From Elizabethkingia bruuniana (lineage in GTDB: Bacteria > Bacteroidota > Bacteroidia > Flavobacteriales > Weeksellaceae), in assembly GCF_002024805.1 (NCBI RefSeq), contig NZ_CP014337.1, positions 2,418,001 to 2,482,000 on the forward strand: DNA of 64,000 nucleotides, read 5' to 3'. Both the position numbers and the translations under genes were made by a program. Below the pieces are notes generated by a model, which was not told where the DNA came from, did no database searches, and saw nothing but the letters and a program-made list of their open reading frames with translations. Numbering within the stretch: position 1 is the first letter of the stretch; each line of letters begins with the position of its first letter. Shown here in pieces: positions 52,118 through 60,285 of this stretch.

Positions 52118-52537
52118 ATGAAGATCGAAACCAGTTCCATAATCACAGAGAATCACGATGAAATAATAACCGATTTTCTAAACCAGTACAATCAGGAACG
52201 TGCTGTTTCTTTTGAAGATGAAATCAATGAAGATGTGGAAATTGTAATCTATGATGGTGAAAAGATTATTGGTGGAATCGTTGGCCGTTCTTTATGGGGA
52301 ACCTTAGAAATAAAACGTCTGGCTGTCCATCCGGATTACAGAAACAGAGGTATAGGATCGAAACTGATATCTGCCGCAGAAACAGAAGCTAAAAAAAGAA
52401 AATGCAGCTACCTGAGCCTAAATACTTTTTCTTATCAGGCTCCGGAGTTTTATGAAAAATTGGGATTTATAAAAGTAGGAACAGAAGAGGATTTCCCACG
52501 TGGATTTTCCCGTTATTTTTATCAGAAGAAGATTTAA
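52118..52537 (+). CDS. GNAT-family N-acetyltransferase
   Basis: 139 residues. The acetyl-CoA loop HPDYRNRGIGSKLISAAE (R-x-x-G-I-G) follows LEIKRLAVH, and YEKLGFIKVGTEEDFPRG closes the fold. The substrate is unknown. It is unrelated in detail to the paralogous pair at 31.4-32.5 kb. It is monocistronic, about 100 bases from the divergent exported-protein gene. Confidence 0.85.
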   Translation: MKIETSSIITENHDEIITDFLNQYNQERAVSFEDEINEDVEIVIYDGEKIIGGIVGRSLWGTLEIKRLAVHPDYRNRGIGSKLISAAETEAKKRKCSYLSLNTFSYQAPEFYEKLGFIKVGTEEDFPRGFSRYFYQKKI

Positions 52538-52697
52538 TCAAAAAGAAAATGATTTGGATTAATTTTATTTAGGCAATTTAAAAATTTCATTCACTAAAGT
52601 AAATCAGCCACTTCCATTATCTTTTAACCAGATTTTTGCATAAATTTACGTAAGTATCAAATCTCTCACTTCTCAATCATTCTTTAAAAATCTGGAA

Positions 52698-53396
52698 ATG
52701 ACGCATCATCATTTAGAAAAACATTATGTAAATCGTGTAGGCTGGCTAAGGGCTGCTGTTCTTGGGGCTAATGATGGTATTTTATCTACTACCAGTATCA
52801 CGATTGGTGTAGCTGCCGCTACACCTTCCAGAGAAGCAATTATACTAGCTGCATTAGCAGGTCTTGTTGCCGGCGCAATGTCTATGGCTGCTGGCGAATA
52901 TGTATCGGTAAGTTCTCAGGCTGATACGGAGAAAGCTGATTTGGAAAGAGAAGCTAAAGAGTTAGAACGTATTCCTGAGATAGAATTGAAAGAACTGGCC
53001 AAAATATATGAAGCTCGTGGACTAAACTCTGAACTGGCTTTAGAAGTAGCAGAGGAACTCACAAAACATGATGCTTTGGAAGCCCATGCCCGTGATGAAT
53101 TGGGGATCAACGAAATTACAACGGCAAGACCATTGCAAGCTGCTGCTTCATCATTTGCCTCATTTACTGTAGGAGCCATATTACCATTTCTTGTGGCCAT
53201 ATTTGCGCCAATACCACAAATGCTGTATTACGAATATGGTTTTTCCATTATATTCCTCATGATTCTGGGGGCTGTAGCCGCTAAAGCCGGAGGTTCTAAA
53301 ATAAGTACTGCAGTTATAAGAATTTGTTTCTGGGGGACTGCTGCAATGGCACTAACTGCTCTGGTAGGCTACCTATTCGGAGTCAATGCTTCATAA
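52698..53396 (+). CDS. VIT1/CCC1-family metal transporter
   Basis: 232 residues with five membrane spans of the Fe2+/Mn2+ transporter family. The N-terminal HHHLEKHYVNRVGWLRAAVLGANDGILSTTSI and GLVAGAMSMAAGEYVSVSSQADTEKADL are diagnostic. The acidic cytoplasmic helices (about 80-135, with several Glu) correspond to the metal-binding domain of plant VIT1. The His cluster at the N-terminus may also bind metal. It likely exports or sequesters iron or manganese. The next gene follows after 18 bases. Confidence 0.92.
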   Translation: MTHHHLEKHYVNRVGWLRAAVLGANDGILSTTSITIGVAAATPSREAIILAALAGLVAGAMSMAAGEYVSVSSQADTEKADLEREAKELERIPEIELKELAKIYEARGLNSELALEVAEELTKHDALEAHARDELGINEITTARPLQAAASSFASFTVGAILPFLVAIFAPIPQMLYYEYGFSIIFLMILGAVAAKAGGSKISTAVIRICFWGTAAMALTALVGYLFGVNAS

Positions 53397-53414
53397 ATTA
53401 AATAATAAAATATT

Positions 53415-53831
53415 ATGTGGTGGATTTATGCACTTCTTTCTGCTTTATTTGCTTCGCTCACTGCAGTATTTGCTAAAATAGGTATTTCCAACATCAATTC
53501 TAATCTTGCAACAGCCATCCGTACAGTGGTTGTACTGGTTATGATATGGGGAATTGTTATTGTCCGTGGGGAGACAAAAGAAATAACCAGTCTCTCCAAA
53601 ACCAATATTATATTTTTAGCAATATCCGGAATAGCAACCGGACTATCCTGGATATTCTATTTTAAGGCTTTACAAATGGGAGATGTATCTAAAGTGGCAC
53701 CTATAGACAAACTAAGTATAGCTCTCACGATTATATTAGCCGCTGTATTTTTGCGCGAAACAATAGATACAAAAACAGCAATTGGTGCAGGGCTAATTAT
53801 TGCCGGAACAATTGTTTTATTGCTAAAATAA
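53415..53831 (+). CDS. Single-repeat EamA-family transporter
   Basis: 138 residues with five membrane helices, one EamA repeat (MWWIYALLSALFASLTAVFAKIGISNINSNLATAIRT..., MGDVSKVAPIDKLSIALTIILAAVFLRETI). Half-size members must dimerise to form the ten-helix unit. The substrate is unknown. It probably shares a transcript with the VIT gene. Its stop abuts the stop of the convergent small gene without a gap. Confidence 0.87.
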   Translation: MWWIYALLSALFASLTAVFAKIGISNINSNLATAIRTVVVLVMIWGIVIVRGETKEITSLSKTNIIFLAISGIATGLSWIFYFKALQMGDVSKVAPIDKLSIALTIILAAVFLRETIDTKTAIGAGLIIAGTIVLLLK

Positions 53832-54065
53832 TTAGTTCTGAGATAATTTCTCCGTGAATGTCTTATTGAAGATTTCTTTATCGGCTTTCAACTGATCAAT
53901 AGTTTGGGGCAGAATATAAGTTGTTACTACTTTATCATCTTTATCCAAGAAGATAATCTGCTTCTCTTCCCCATCTACCATTTTCTCGAAAACGTCCCAC
54001 ATAGAAGCATCCTGTAGCTTTAGTAATTCAAAAAACTCCTCGGTTTTTATCTGAATATTTTTCAT
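53832..54065 (-). CDS. Small protein of unknown function
   Basis: 77 residues from ATG 54065 (frame open to 54092). The sequence MKNIQIKTEEFFELLKLQDASMWDVFEKMVDGEEKQIIFLDKDDKVVTTYILPQ is acidic, with a helical start, a strand pair and a helical end. No signal or membrane span. I do not recognise it; the codon pattern is compatible with a real gene, and it has no shadow relation to another frame. Confidence 0.6.
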   Translation of the reverse strand: MKNIQIKTEEFFELLKLQDASMWDVFEKMVDGEEKQIIFLDKDDKVVTTYILPQTIDQLKADKEIFNKTFTEKLSQN

Positions 54066-54174
54066 GCTGCAAAAGTAAAAAAGCTTCTCCATCCGTCAAA
54101 GCTTCCTTAGAAAATATAAATGTATTTTTTATGTTTAGCGAAACATTCCAAAATTGTGTTTTTATTAAATAAAA

Positions 54175-54206
54175 GAAGGCGTAAAACCCTTAGATTTTAC
54201 GCCTTC
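54175..54206 (-). terminator. Terminator of clpP
   Basis: A 12-bp stem GAAGGCGTAAAA/TTTTACGCCTTC, 8-base loop; the minus strand continues TTTTATTT. Confidence 0.87.
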
Positions 54207-54230
54207 CCTTCTAAACAAATATGAAAAAAA

Positions 54231-54914
54231 TTATTTTTCTACTTTACGTTGCAAAACTTCATCTACCATACCGAAGTTTTTAGCTTCTTCGGAAGTCATC
54301 CAGTAATCTCTGTCGGAAGACTTCTCTACCCATTCATAAGTCTGACCTGAATGGTGAGCGATAATATCGTATAATTCTGTTTTTAATTTCAACATTTCAC
54401 GAAGGTTGATTTCCATATCGGAAGCTACCCCCTGAGCACCTCCGCTTGGCTGATGAATCATAACTCTTGAATGCTTTAGAGCAGAACGCTTACCTTTTTC
54501 TCCAGCTACTAATAATACAGCACCCATAGACGCTGCCATACCTGTACAGATTGTAGCTACATCCGGCTTAATAATCTGCATGGTATCATATATTCCTAAT
54601 CCGGCATATACACTACCACCAGGAGAGTTGATATAAATCTGAATATCTTTAGCAGGATCAGCGCTTTCCAGGAATAATAACTGAGCTGTTACAATATTGG
54701 CAACCTGATCATCGATCCCAGTTCCAAGGAAGATAATTCTGTCCATCATCAAACGGGAGAAAACGTCCATTTGCGCTACATTTAAACGACGCTCTTCCAT
54801 GATGTACGGCGTTAAATTGGTTGGACCATATATACCCATATACTGATCAGCAGCAAGACCATTCACTCCAAGGTGTTTTACTGCATAATCTCTAAATTCT
54901 TTTTTAATATCCAT
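54231..54914 (-). CDS. clpP: ATP-dependent Clp protease proteolytic subunit
   Basis: 227 residues. The tetradecameric serine protease chamber that works with ClpX or ClpA/C. Nucleophile S129 is in TGMAASMGAVLL and H154 is in RVMIHQPSGGAQG. The RIIFLGTGIDDQVANIVTAQLLFLESADP segment and a C-terminal DRDYWMTSEEAKNFGMVDEVL are typical. About 30 extra N-terminal residues precede the mature start, plausibly a propeptide. clpX is not adjacent; clpP lies 70 bases downstream of dnaG. Confidence 0.97.
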   Translation of the reverse strand: MDIKKEFRDYAVKHLGVNGLAADQYMGIYGPTNLTPYIMEERRLNVAQMDVFSRLMMDRIIFLGTGIDDQVANIVTAQLLFLESADPAKDIQIYINSPGGSVYAGLGIYDTMQIIKPDVATICTGMAASMGAVLLVAGEKGKRSALKHSRVMIHQPSGGAQGVASDMEINLREMLKLKTELYDIIAHHSGQTYEWVEKSSDRDYWMTSEEAKNFGMVDEVLQRKVEK

Positions 54915-54984
54915 TGAATTAATTTTTCTATTGTGTTACTAATTTTGTTCCAAACGAATATACGGACATTCTGGCAGAAATTAA

Positions 54985-56904
54985 TTACAATATCCTGTAT
55001 AATACTTTGTCCAGCTCCATTTTAAGCCTGGTGAGTTTTACAATTGTGGCATAATACTGTACATCATTACCAGGGTCTTCCTGCACTTTTACCTGTAAGT
55101 CCTTTATAATCTTCAGTATATACTCCCGTTTATGACGGAGAATAATATCCTGAACCATCTTTTCTACAACATCTTCTTCCGAACTAAAATAAATATTGAA
55201 CTTATTCCAGTCACTTAACTGATAAGGATCGATCAATGCGTCTGCTACTTTTTGGTTCACCTCTTCATCCATCAGGCTAAAGAAAAATTGCCCGGAACGT
55301 AATTCATTTTTTTCAGCACCCTTACGTATTTCATCTATAATTTTCTGATGCAGAGGGATCTGAATTTCATAAGAATCTTCATCAAAATGATTTAAAATCT
55401 CCTGAATAACAGAAGACTTTACCATTCCCTCTTCTTTCTTTCTTACAATTTCTTTATCACCATATTTCAGCATAAGTTCGACCAGTTTTTCCTCCAATAG
55501 CAACAACGGATTGATGGTTTCAATCTGGGACATCTCCACTTTTTCCAGTTTAGGCTGGATTTGCGGTGCTTTAGGTTTTTCCTGATGCTGTATTCCGGTT
55601 TTCTGGACCTGTAGTTCATTGAACAGGTTTTGCTCGGAAACATGTAATAATTTGGATGCCTGCTGTATAAATATCTCCTGTTGAAGATTGTTCGGAACAA
55701 AGGCTATACTCTTTACAACTTCCTTTATCAGATCTGCTCTTTTAAAAGGGTCGTCTCCGGCATCTTTCTGAAGAACATCTATTTTGAAGTGAATAAAATC
55801 TACTGCATGCTCTGCGATATAGCTTTTTACATAGTCCTGTGGAAAGGCTTTGGCAAAACTATCGGGATCATGTCCATCCGGAAACAGCATTACCTTAATG
55901 TTCATCCCGTCTTCTAAAAGGAGATCGATACTTCTGAATGAGGCCTTAATTCCGGCAGCATCACCATCGAACAGGATTGTTACATTAGGCGTAAGCCTTT
56001 TGATTAGTTTGATCTGCTCTTTTGTCAGGGCTGTACCACTACTGGCTACAACATTTTCTATTCCTGCCTGGTGTAGTGAAATAACATCCATATAACCTTC
56101 CACAAGAAGGCAATGATTCTCTTTGGATATTGCTTGTTTAGACTGGGCAATTCCATAGAGTACGTTGGATTTATGATAAATCTCGGTCTCTGGTGAGTTG
56201 AGATATTTGGCTGTCTTTACATTACTTTTCAGGATTCTGGCACCGAAACCTAATACTCTTCCTGAAAAACTAAGAATAGGAAAAATTACCCGTTCGCGGA
56301 AACGGTCGATACCATCAGGGGCATTTTCCGGAAAAATAGATAATCCGGATTTCTCCAGGAGGTCTTTATCATAGCCCTTTTCTTTAGCAGATTTGGTAAA
56401 AGCATTCTTAAGTTCCGGTGAATATCCTAACTGGAACTTTTTCAGAACCTCATCATTCAGCCCTCTTTCTCGGAAATAGGACAAACCAATATTTTGCCCT
56501 TCTTCAGTATCATACAACTGCTCCTGAAAGAAATTATTGGCAACCTCATGGATTTTATATAATAGCTCCCGCTGATTACGGGATTCTTTTTCAGCTTCTG
56601 ATATCTCCTGAACATCTTCTTCTATCTCAATTCCATATTTCTTAGCCAGATGACGTAATGCTTCAGGATAGGTAAAGTTTTCGATTTCCATCAGGAAAGA
56701 CACTGCAGTTCCCCCTTTTCCGGAACTAAAATCTTTCCAGATCTGCTTACTTGGTGACACTACAAATGAAGGCGACTTTTCATCATGAAAAGGACTTAGC
56801 CCCTTAAAGTTTCCACCAGCACGTTTTAGCTGTACATATTCACCAACCACCTCTTCCACTCTTACAGCGGAGAAAATTTTATCTATTGTGGTTTTCGAAA
56901 TCAT
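54985..56904 (-). CDS. dnaG: DNA primase DnaG with a zinc-less N-terminal domain
   Basis: 639 residues. It lays RNA primers at the replication fork and binds DnaB through its C-terminal domain. The N-terminal CHC2 region is recognisable (SPFHDEKSPSFVVSPSKQIW) but all three cysteine ligands are gone: S37, D58 and S61 replace Cys while H40 remains. The catalytic TOPRIM core is intact (LLVEGYMDVISLHQAG, LFDGDAAGIKA), as is the GFGARIL RNA-polymerase domain. The helicase-interaction C-terminus is about 440-639. I believe the zinc-less form is shared by other flavobacteria. Confidence 0.95.
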   Translation of the reverse strand: MISKTTIDKIFSAVRVEEVVGEYVQLKRAGGNFKGLSPFHDEKSPSFVVSPSKQIWKDFSSGKGGTAVSFLMEIENFTYPEALRHLAKKYGIEIEEDVQEISEAEKESRNQRELLYKIHEVANNFFQEQLYDTEEGQNIGLSYFRERGLNDEVLKKFQLGYSPELKNAFTKSAKEKGYDKDLLEKSGLSIFPENAPDGIDRFRERVIFPILSFSGRVLGFGARILKSNVKTAKYLNSPETEIYHKSNVLYGIAQSKQAISKENHCLLVEGYMDVISLHQAGIENVVASSGTALTKEQIKLIKRLTPNVTILFDGDAAGIKASFRSIDLLLEDGMNIKVMLFPDGHDPDSFAKAFPQDYVKSYIAEHAVDFIHFKIDVLQKDAGDDPFKRADLIKEVVKSIAFVPNNLQQEIFIQQASKLLHVSEQNLFNELQVQKTGIQHQEKPKAPQIQPKLEKVEMSQIETINPLLLLEEKLVELMLKYGDKEIVRKKEEGMVKSSVIQEILNHFDEDSYEIQIPLHQKIIDEIRKGAEKNELRSGQFFFSLMDEEVNQKVADALIDPYQLSDWNKFNIYFSSEEDVVEKMVQDIILRHKREYILKIIKDLQVKVQEDPGNDVQYYATIVKLTRLKMELDKVLYRIL

Positions 56905-56945
56905 ACTAAGTTTTTAAAAAGTAAAAATATTAATTTATTTATTGA

Positions 56946-56975
56946 AGAAAAAAAGAGATTGCTAAAAGCAATCTC
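56946..56975 (-). terminator. Terminator of the prfB-cupin-DedA operon
   Basis: A 9-bp stem GAGATTGCT/AGCAATCTC with an AAA loop; on the minus strand a long T-run follows. Confidence 0.85.
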
Positions 56976-56999
56976 AATCTATCTGTATATCAGGGAAAA

Positions 57000-57677
57000 T
57001 TAATTAGACCCTTCTATTTCTTTTTTCTTATCTCCGCCCGAAAGTAATTTAATAGCAACTGGAGCTGTAGTGATAATCACGATAATAATAATGATCCACT
57101 CCAAATGACTCTTCAAATCGATATTGAACTGATCCTGGAAAAATTTATCCAGATAATGTCCTGCATATACCAAAGAGAATGACCAAAGTACCCCTCCAAT
57201 TACATTATAAACAAAGAAACGTCCTTTGTCCATTTTCACAATTCCGGCAACAATAGGAGCAAATGTTCTTACAACCGGAAGAAATCTAGCCATAATAACA
57301 GCTACTTTACCATGATCTTCGAAGAAATCATGCGCCTTGAACAGGTATTTCTTTTTGAATATCCAGGTATCTTTTCTTTCATACAACATTGGTCCGCTTT
57401 TGTAACCAAACCAGTATCCTACCATATTACCAATAATAGCAGCTATAGCTATTAACGAAGCTAATATAGTAGTATCTATAAAATCACTTCCTGTAGAGCC
57501 GAAACTCTCTGATATAATCTTGGTCGCATATATTCCGGAAACAAACAGAAGACTATCTCCTGGTAAGAAGAAACCTACAAATAAGCCAGTTTCAGCAAAA
57601 ATAATAAACAATACAATCCAAAGCCCTCCATTCGTAATATAAAAATCGGGATTTAACAGATCTTTCCAACTTTCCAT
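57000..57677 (-). CDS. DedA-family membrane protein
   Basis: 225 residues with the DedA/SNARE-associated (VTT) fold. Characteristic motifs are FAETGLFVGFFLPGDSLLF, the G-x-x-x-G helix GNMVGYWFGYKSG and FARFLPVVRTFAPIVAGIVKMDKGRFFVYN, with the essential Arg residues. DedA proteins act in lipid scrambling or flippase functions and support proton-motive force. Last gene of the prfB-cupin-DedA series; gap to the cupin gene is 93 bases. Confidence 0.92.
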   Translation of the reverse strand: MESWKDLLNPDFYITNGGLWIVLFIIFAETGLFVGFFLPGDSLLFVSGIYATKIISESFGSTGSDFIDTTILASLIAIAAIIGNMVGYWFGYKSGPMLYERKDTWIFKKKYLFKAHDFFEDHGKVAVIMARFLPVVRTFAPIVAGIVKMDKGRFFVYNVIGGVLWSFSLVYAGHYLDKFFQDQFNIDLKSHLEWIIIIIVIITTAPVAIKLLSGGDKKKEIEGSN

Positions 57678-57770
57678 TCAGTAGATTTATATGATTGACA
57701 AATATAAATAAAATTAAAAACTTCTAATGACAGAATCTATTTAATCTTTTGTTAAAATTAAGCTCAAACT

Positions 57771-58247
57771 TTATTTGGCATCCAGAAGTATGGCCAGCTG
57801 AATGCAGTTTCCGTCCGATCGATTACTCCATGCATGATTCGTGCCACGCTGAATGACAATATCTCCAGCCTTTAATAATGTTTCGCCTTCCTCCAAAATC
57901 AAATATATTTCACCGGAAAGAATCACAATATAATCCAGCGTTTTAGTCTCGTGCATTAATGGATGCGGCTGACCTTCTTTCACCTCTATTCCTAATTCTT
58001 TATCAGGCGGAATGCTTACATACCTGAAGTAAGTACCATTTGTCGGAACTTTTGGGATAGGTGTATTCTCTATAACAAGAGTTTTCTCCAAATCTACCGG
58101 GAAAGTATCGGTTGACCAAATATCAGAAAGCACAAGGCCTTTAATATCCTCATTTATGTTGGTTACAATACTATCTTCTGCTATTACAGACTTTCCATCT
58201 TTAATACCTGTAACAACTCTTCTTGGGATTTTAGGAATTTCTGACAT
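57771..58247 (-). CDS. Cupin-domain protein
   Basis: 158 residues. An N-terminal strand region (IPRRVVTGIKDGKSVIAEDS) precedes a cupin fold (about 75-155) with PHPLMHETKTLDYIVILSGEIYLILEEGETLLKAGDIVIQRGTNHAWSN. The metal-binding His and Glu positions of cupin motif 1 (H-x-T-x-T-x-D-Y) are partly altered, and motif 2 has G-D-x-x-x-x-x-x-x-x-H. It may bind a small organic acid or sugar. It lies 9 bases downstream of prfB. Confidence 0.85.
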   Translation of the reverse strand: MSEIPKIPRRVVTGIKDGKSVIAEDSIVTNINEDIKGLVLSDIWSTDTFPVDLEKTLVIENTPIPKVPTNGTYFRYVSIPPDKELGIEVKEGQPHPLMHETKTLDYIVILSGEIYLILEEGETLLKAGDIVIQRGTNHAWSNRSDGNCIQLAILLDAK

Positions 58248-58256
58248 TTTTATTCT

Positions 58257-59366
58257 TTAAAATATATCTTCTTCTTCAGAACTCTGTCCTTCATTCATTA
58301 AGAAGGCTTTTAGGAATGGTGTGATATTACCATTCATTACACCATCCACATCAGATGTTTCGTAAGCAGAACGCACATCCTTCACTAGTTTATACGGATG
58401 CATTACATAGTTACGAATCTGGCTTCCCCATTCAATCTTCATTTTGTTAGCTTCAATCTCGTTACGGGCTTTCATACGCTCTTCCAATTCGATTTCGTAT
58501 AGTCTGGATCTTAGGAGCTGCATTGCCTTTTCTTTGTTTTGTAACTGCGAACGGCTTTCGGAGTTTTCTATAATAATACCCGTTGGAGCATGTCGTAGAC
58601 GCACAGCTGTTTCTACCTTGTTTACGTTCTGTCCGCCGGCACCGCTGGCACGCATTGTTTCAAACGTTATATCGGCCGGATTAATATTAATCTCAATAGT
58701 ATCATCTACCAAAGGATATACATATACAGAAACAAAGCTGGTATGTCTCTTCGCATTAGAGTCAAAAGGAGAAATACGTACCAATCGGTGTACTCCGTTC
58801 TCTCCTTTCAAGTAACCAAAAGCATAATCACCATCTATTTCCAGTGTCACTGTTTTTACTCCTGCAACATCACCTTCCTGATAGTTAAGTTCTTTTACCT
58901 TGAAGCCTTGTTTTTCTGCCCACATTACATACATCCGCATGAGCATACTTGCCCAATCACAGCTTTCTGTTCCGCCTGCACCTGCTGTAATCTGAACTAC
59001 AGCCGACAATTCATCACCTTCATTGGATAGCATATTGCGGAATTCCAATTCTTCAATTTTTTCAACCAGCTGAGGAAAAGCCTCATCTAATTCTTTTTCG
59101 CTTTCAGGATCTTCTTTTGCAAACTCCTGCAGAACTAATAAATCTTCAAAAGTACTTCTGATTTCATCATAACCTTCTACCCATCTCTTTTTTCCACGAA
59201 GTTGCTTCAAAAAGACTTCCGCTTCTTTAGGGTCATTCCAAAATTCAGGAGCAGCTGTTTTCTCATCATCATTAACAATTTCTATCCGCTTTTTTTCAAT
59301 CTGTAGATATTTATATAGATCATCGATGCGTTTTAGCACATCTTTTGTTTGCTCATTATTTATCAT
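58257..59366 (-). CDS. prfB: Peptide chain release factor 2
   Basis: 369 residues from the ATG at 59366. RF2 terminates translation at UGA and UAA. The peptidyl-tRNA hydrolysis motif is [18 protein letters not shown], and the codon-recognition region is ...[22 protein letters not shown].... Unlike the common RF2 gene, the region [12 protein letters not shown], which aligns with the frameshift site, is read straight through with no in-frame UGA, so the classical autoregulatory frameshift is absent. The frame continues to a TTG at 59390, but the -7 box lies in that stretch. Confidence 0.96.
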   Translation of the reverse strand: MINNEQTKDVLKRIDDLYKYLQIEKKRIEIVNDDEKTAAPEFWNDPKEAEVFLKQLRGKKRWVEGYDEIRSTFEDLLVLQEFAKEDPESEKELDEAFPQLVEKIEELEFRNMLSNEGDELSAVVQITAGAGGTESCDWASMLMRMYVMWAEKQGFKVKELNYQEGDVAGVKTVTLEIDGDYAFGYLKGENGVHRLVRISPFDSNAKRHTSFVSVYVYPLVDDTIEININPADITFETMRASGAGGQNVNKVETAVRLRHAPTGIIIENSESRSQLQNKEKAMQLLRSRLYEIELEERMKARNEIEANKMKIEWGSQIRNYVMHPYKLVKDVRSAYETSDVDGVMNGNITPFLKAFLMNEGQSSEEEDIF

Positions 59367-59370
59367 TCCG

Positions 59371-59378
59371 CAAAGATA
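59371..59378 (-). promoter_or_regulatory. -7 box of prfB, adjacent to the start codon
   Basis: TATCTTTG on the minus strand, a perfect TAnnTTTG, only 4 bases before the ATG. The predicted transcript is leaderless. The -33 region is weak. Confidence 0.5.
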
Positions 59379-59456
59379 AAACTTCGACAACGAATGCTAA
59401 GAATAATTTAATATTTAACAAATAATTCTGATTTTTCAAAAAAACCGCTATATTTA

Positions 59457-59468
59457 CTACTATAGTAG
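59457..59468. promoter_or_regulatory. Palindrome upstream of the second Crp/Fnr gene
   Basis: CTACTATAGTAG, a perfect 12-bp palindrome, followed by the tandem direct repeat GACATCT (59468-59481). It is 75 bases before the regulator start, so a candidate autoregulatory site. Confidence 0.4.
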
Positions 59469-59543
59469 ACATCTGACATCTATTCAACACACAAATACAA
59501 ATAAATAAAAACACATTTTTTAAACAAACACACAACAGATTTG

Positions 59544-60110
59544 ATGGAAAAAATACGAGAATTGTTTGATAATATTATCGAGCTAACTGATGCTGAATTT
59601 AATTACTACCTACAGAAAATATCCAGTAAAGATTATAAGAAAGGAGACATTATAACGCCTAAAGGAAGTATAGAGCGTTATGCCTACTACATTGAAAAAG
59701 GTATTGTCAGACGTTTTATTGAAAGAGGTGAAGCCGAGGCTACTTTCTATTTTGCTTTCGAACAGGACTTTGTTTCTGCATATGATTCTTTCATCACTCA
59801 GACTCCGTGTAGATATTCATTACAAGCACTGGAAGACACCAGCCTTTTAAGAATATCGTGGCATGATGTTCAGGATCTCTATCAGCAATCTGCAAAATGG
59901 GACAAAATCGGACGCATACTGAATGAGCAAGCTTATGTAGAAAGGTCTGACAGGGAATTTTCTTTACTGACCAAATCTCCGCAGGAAAGATATGAAAGCC
60001 TGTTCAAACAAAATCCGGAAGTCATAAAAAGAATTCCGTTAAAGTATATTGCATCTTATATCGGAGTGACTCCACAGGCTTTAAGCAGGATCAGAAGGCG
60101 GATTTTTTAA
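59544..60110 (+). CDS. Crp/Fnr-family transcriptional regulator
   Basis: 188 residues: sensor barrel (MEKIRELFDNIIELTDAEFNYYLQKISSKDYKKGDIITPKGSIERYAYYIEKGIVRRFIERG) and a C-terminal winged helix (PLKYIASYIGVTPQALSRIRRRIF). The effector is unknown. The ATG at 59544 is preferred over a TTG 3 bases earlier. It is divergent from the prfB operon and not a close relative of the regulator at 7.1 kb, although both belong to the same broad family. Confidence 0.88.
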   Translation: MEKIRELFDNIIELTDAEFNYYLQKISSKDYKKGDIITPKGSIERYAYYIEKGIVRRFIERGEAEATFYFAFEQDFVSAYDSFITQTPCRYSLQALEDTSLLRISWHDVQDLYQQSAKWDKIGRILNEQAYVERSDREFSLLTKSPQERYESLFKQNPEVIKRIPLKYIASYIGVTPQALSRIRRRIF

Positions 60111-60239
60111 CCTAAATTCATTTCCAGCCATCAAAAAAAGCCATACTTTTGTTGAGGTTTTTGACTTCAAGAATAAAACCTTTCTCAAATCTCAAACTCA
60201 CAAATGAAAAAAAAGCACCTAGGCTTTGAGAAAAAATTT

Positions 60240-60268
60240 ATTGCCTGATTAATTCAGGCAATATTTTT
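60240..60268. terminator. Bidirectional terminator
   Basis: A 9-bp stem ATTGCCTGA/TCAGGCAAT with a 5-base loop, T-run on the plus strand and T-rich sequence on the minus strand. It lies between convergent genes ending at 60110 and 60286. Confidence 0.82.
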
Positions 60269-60285
60269 CTTCAGTTGGTTTTATA

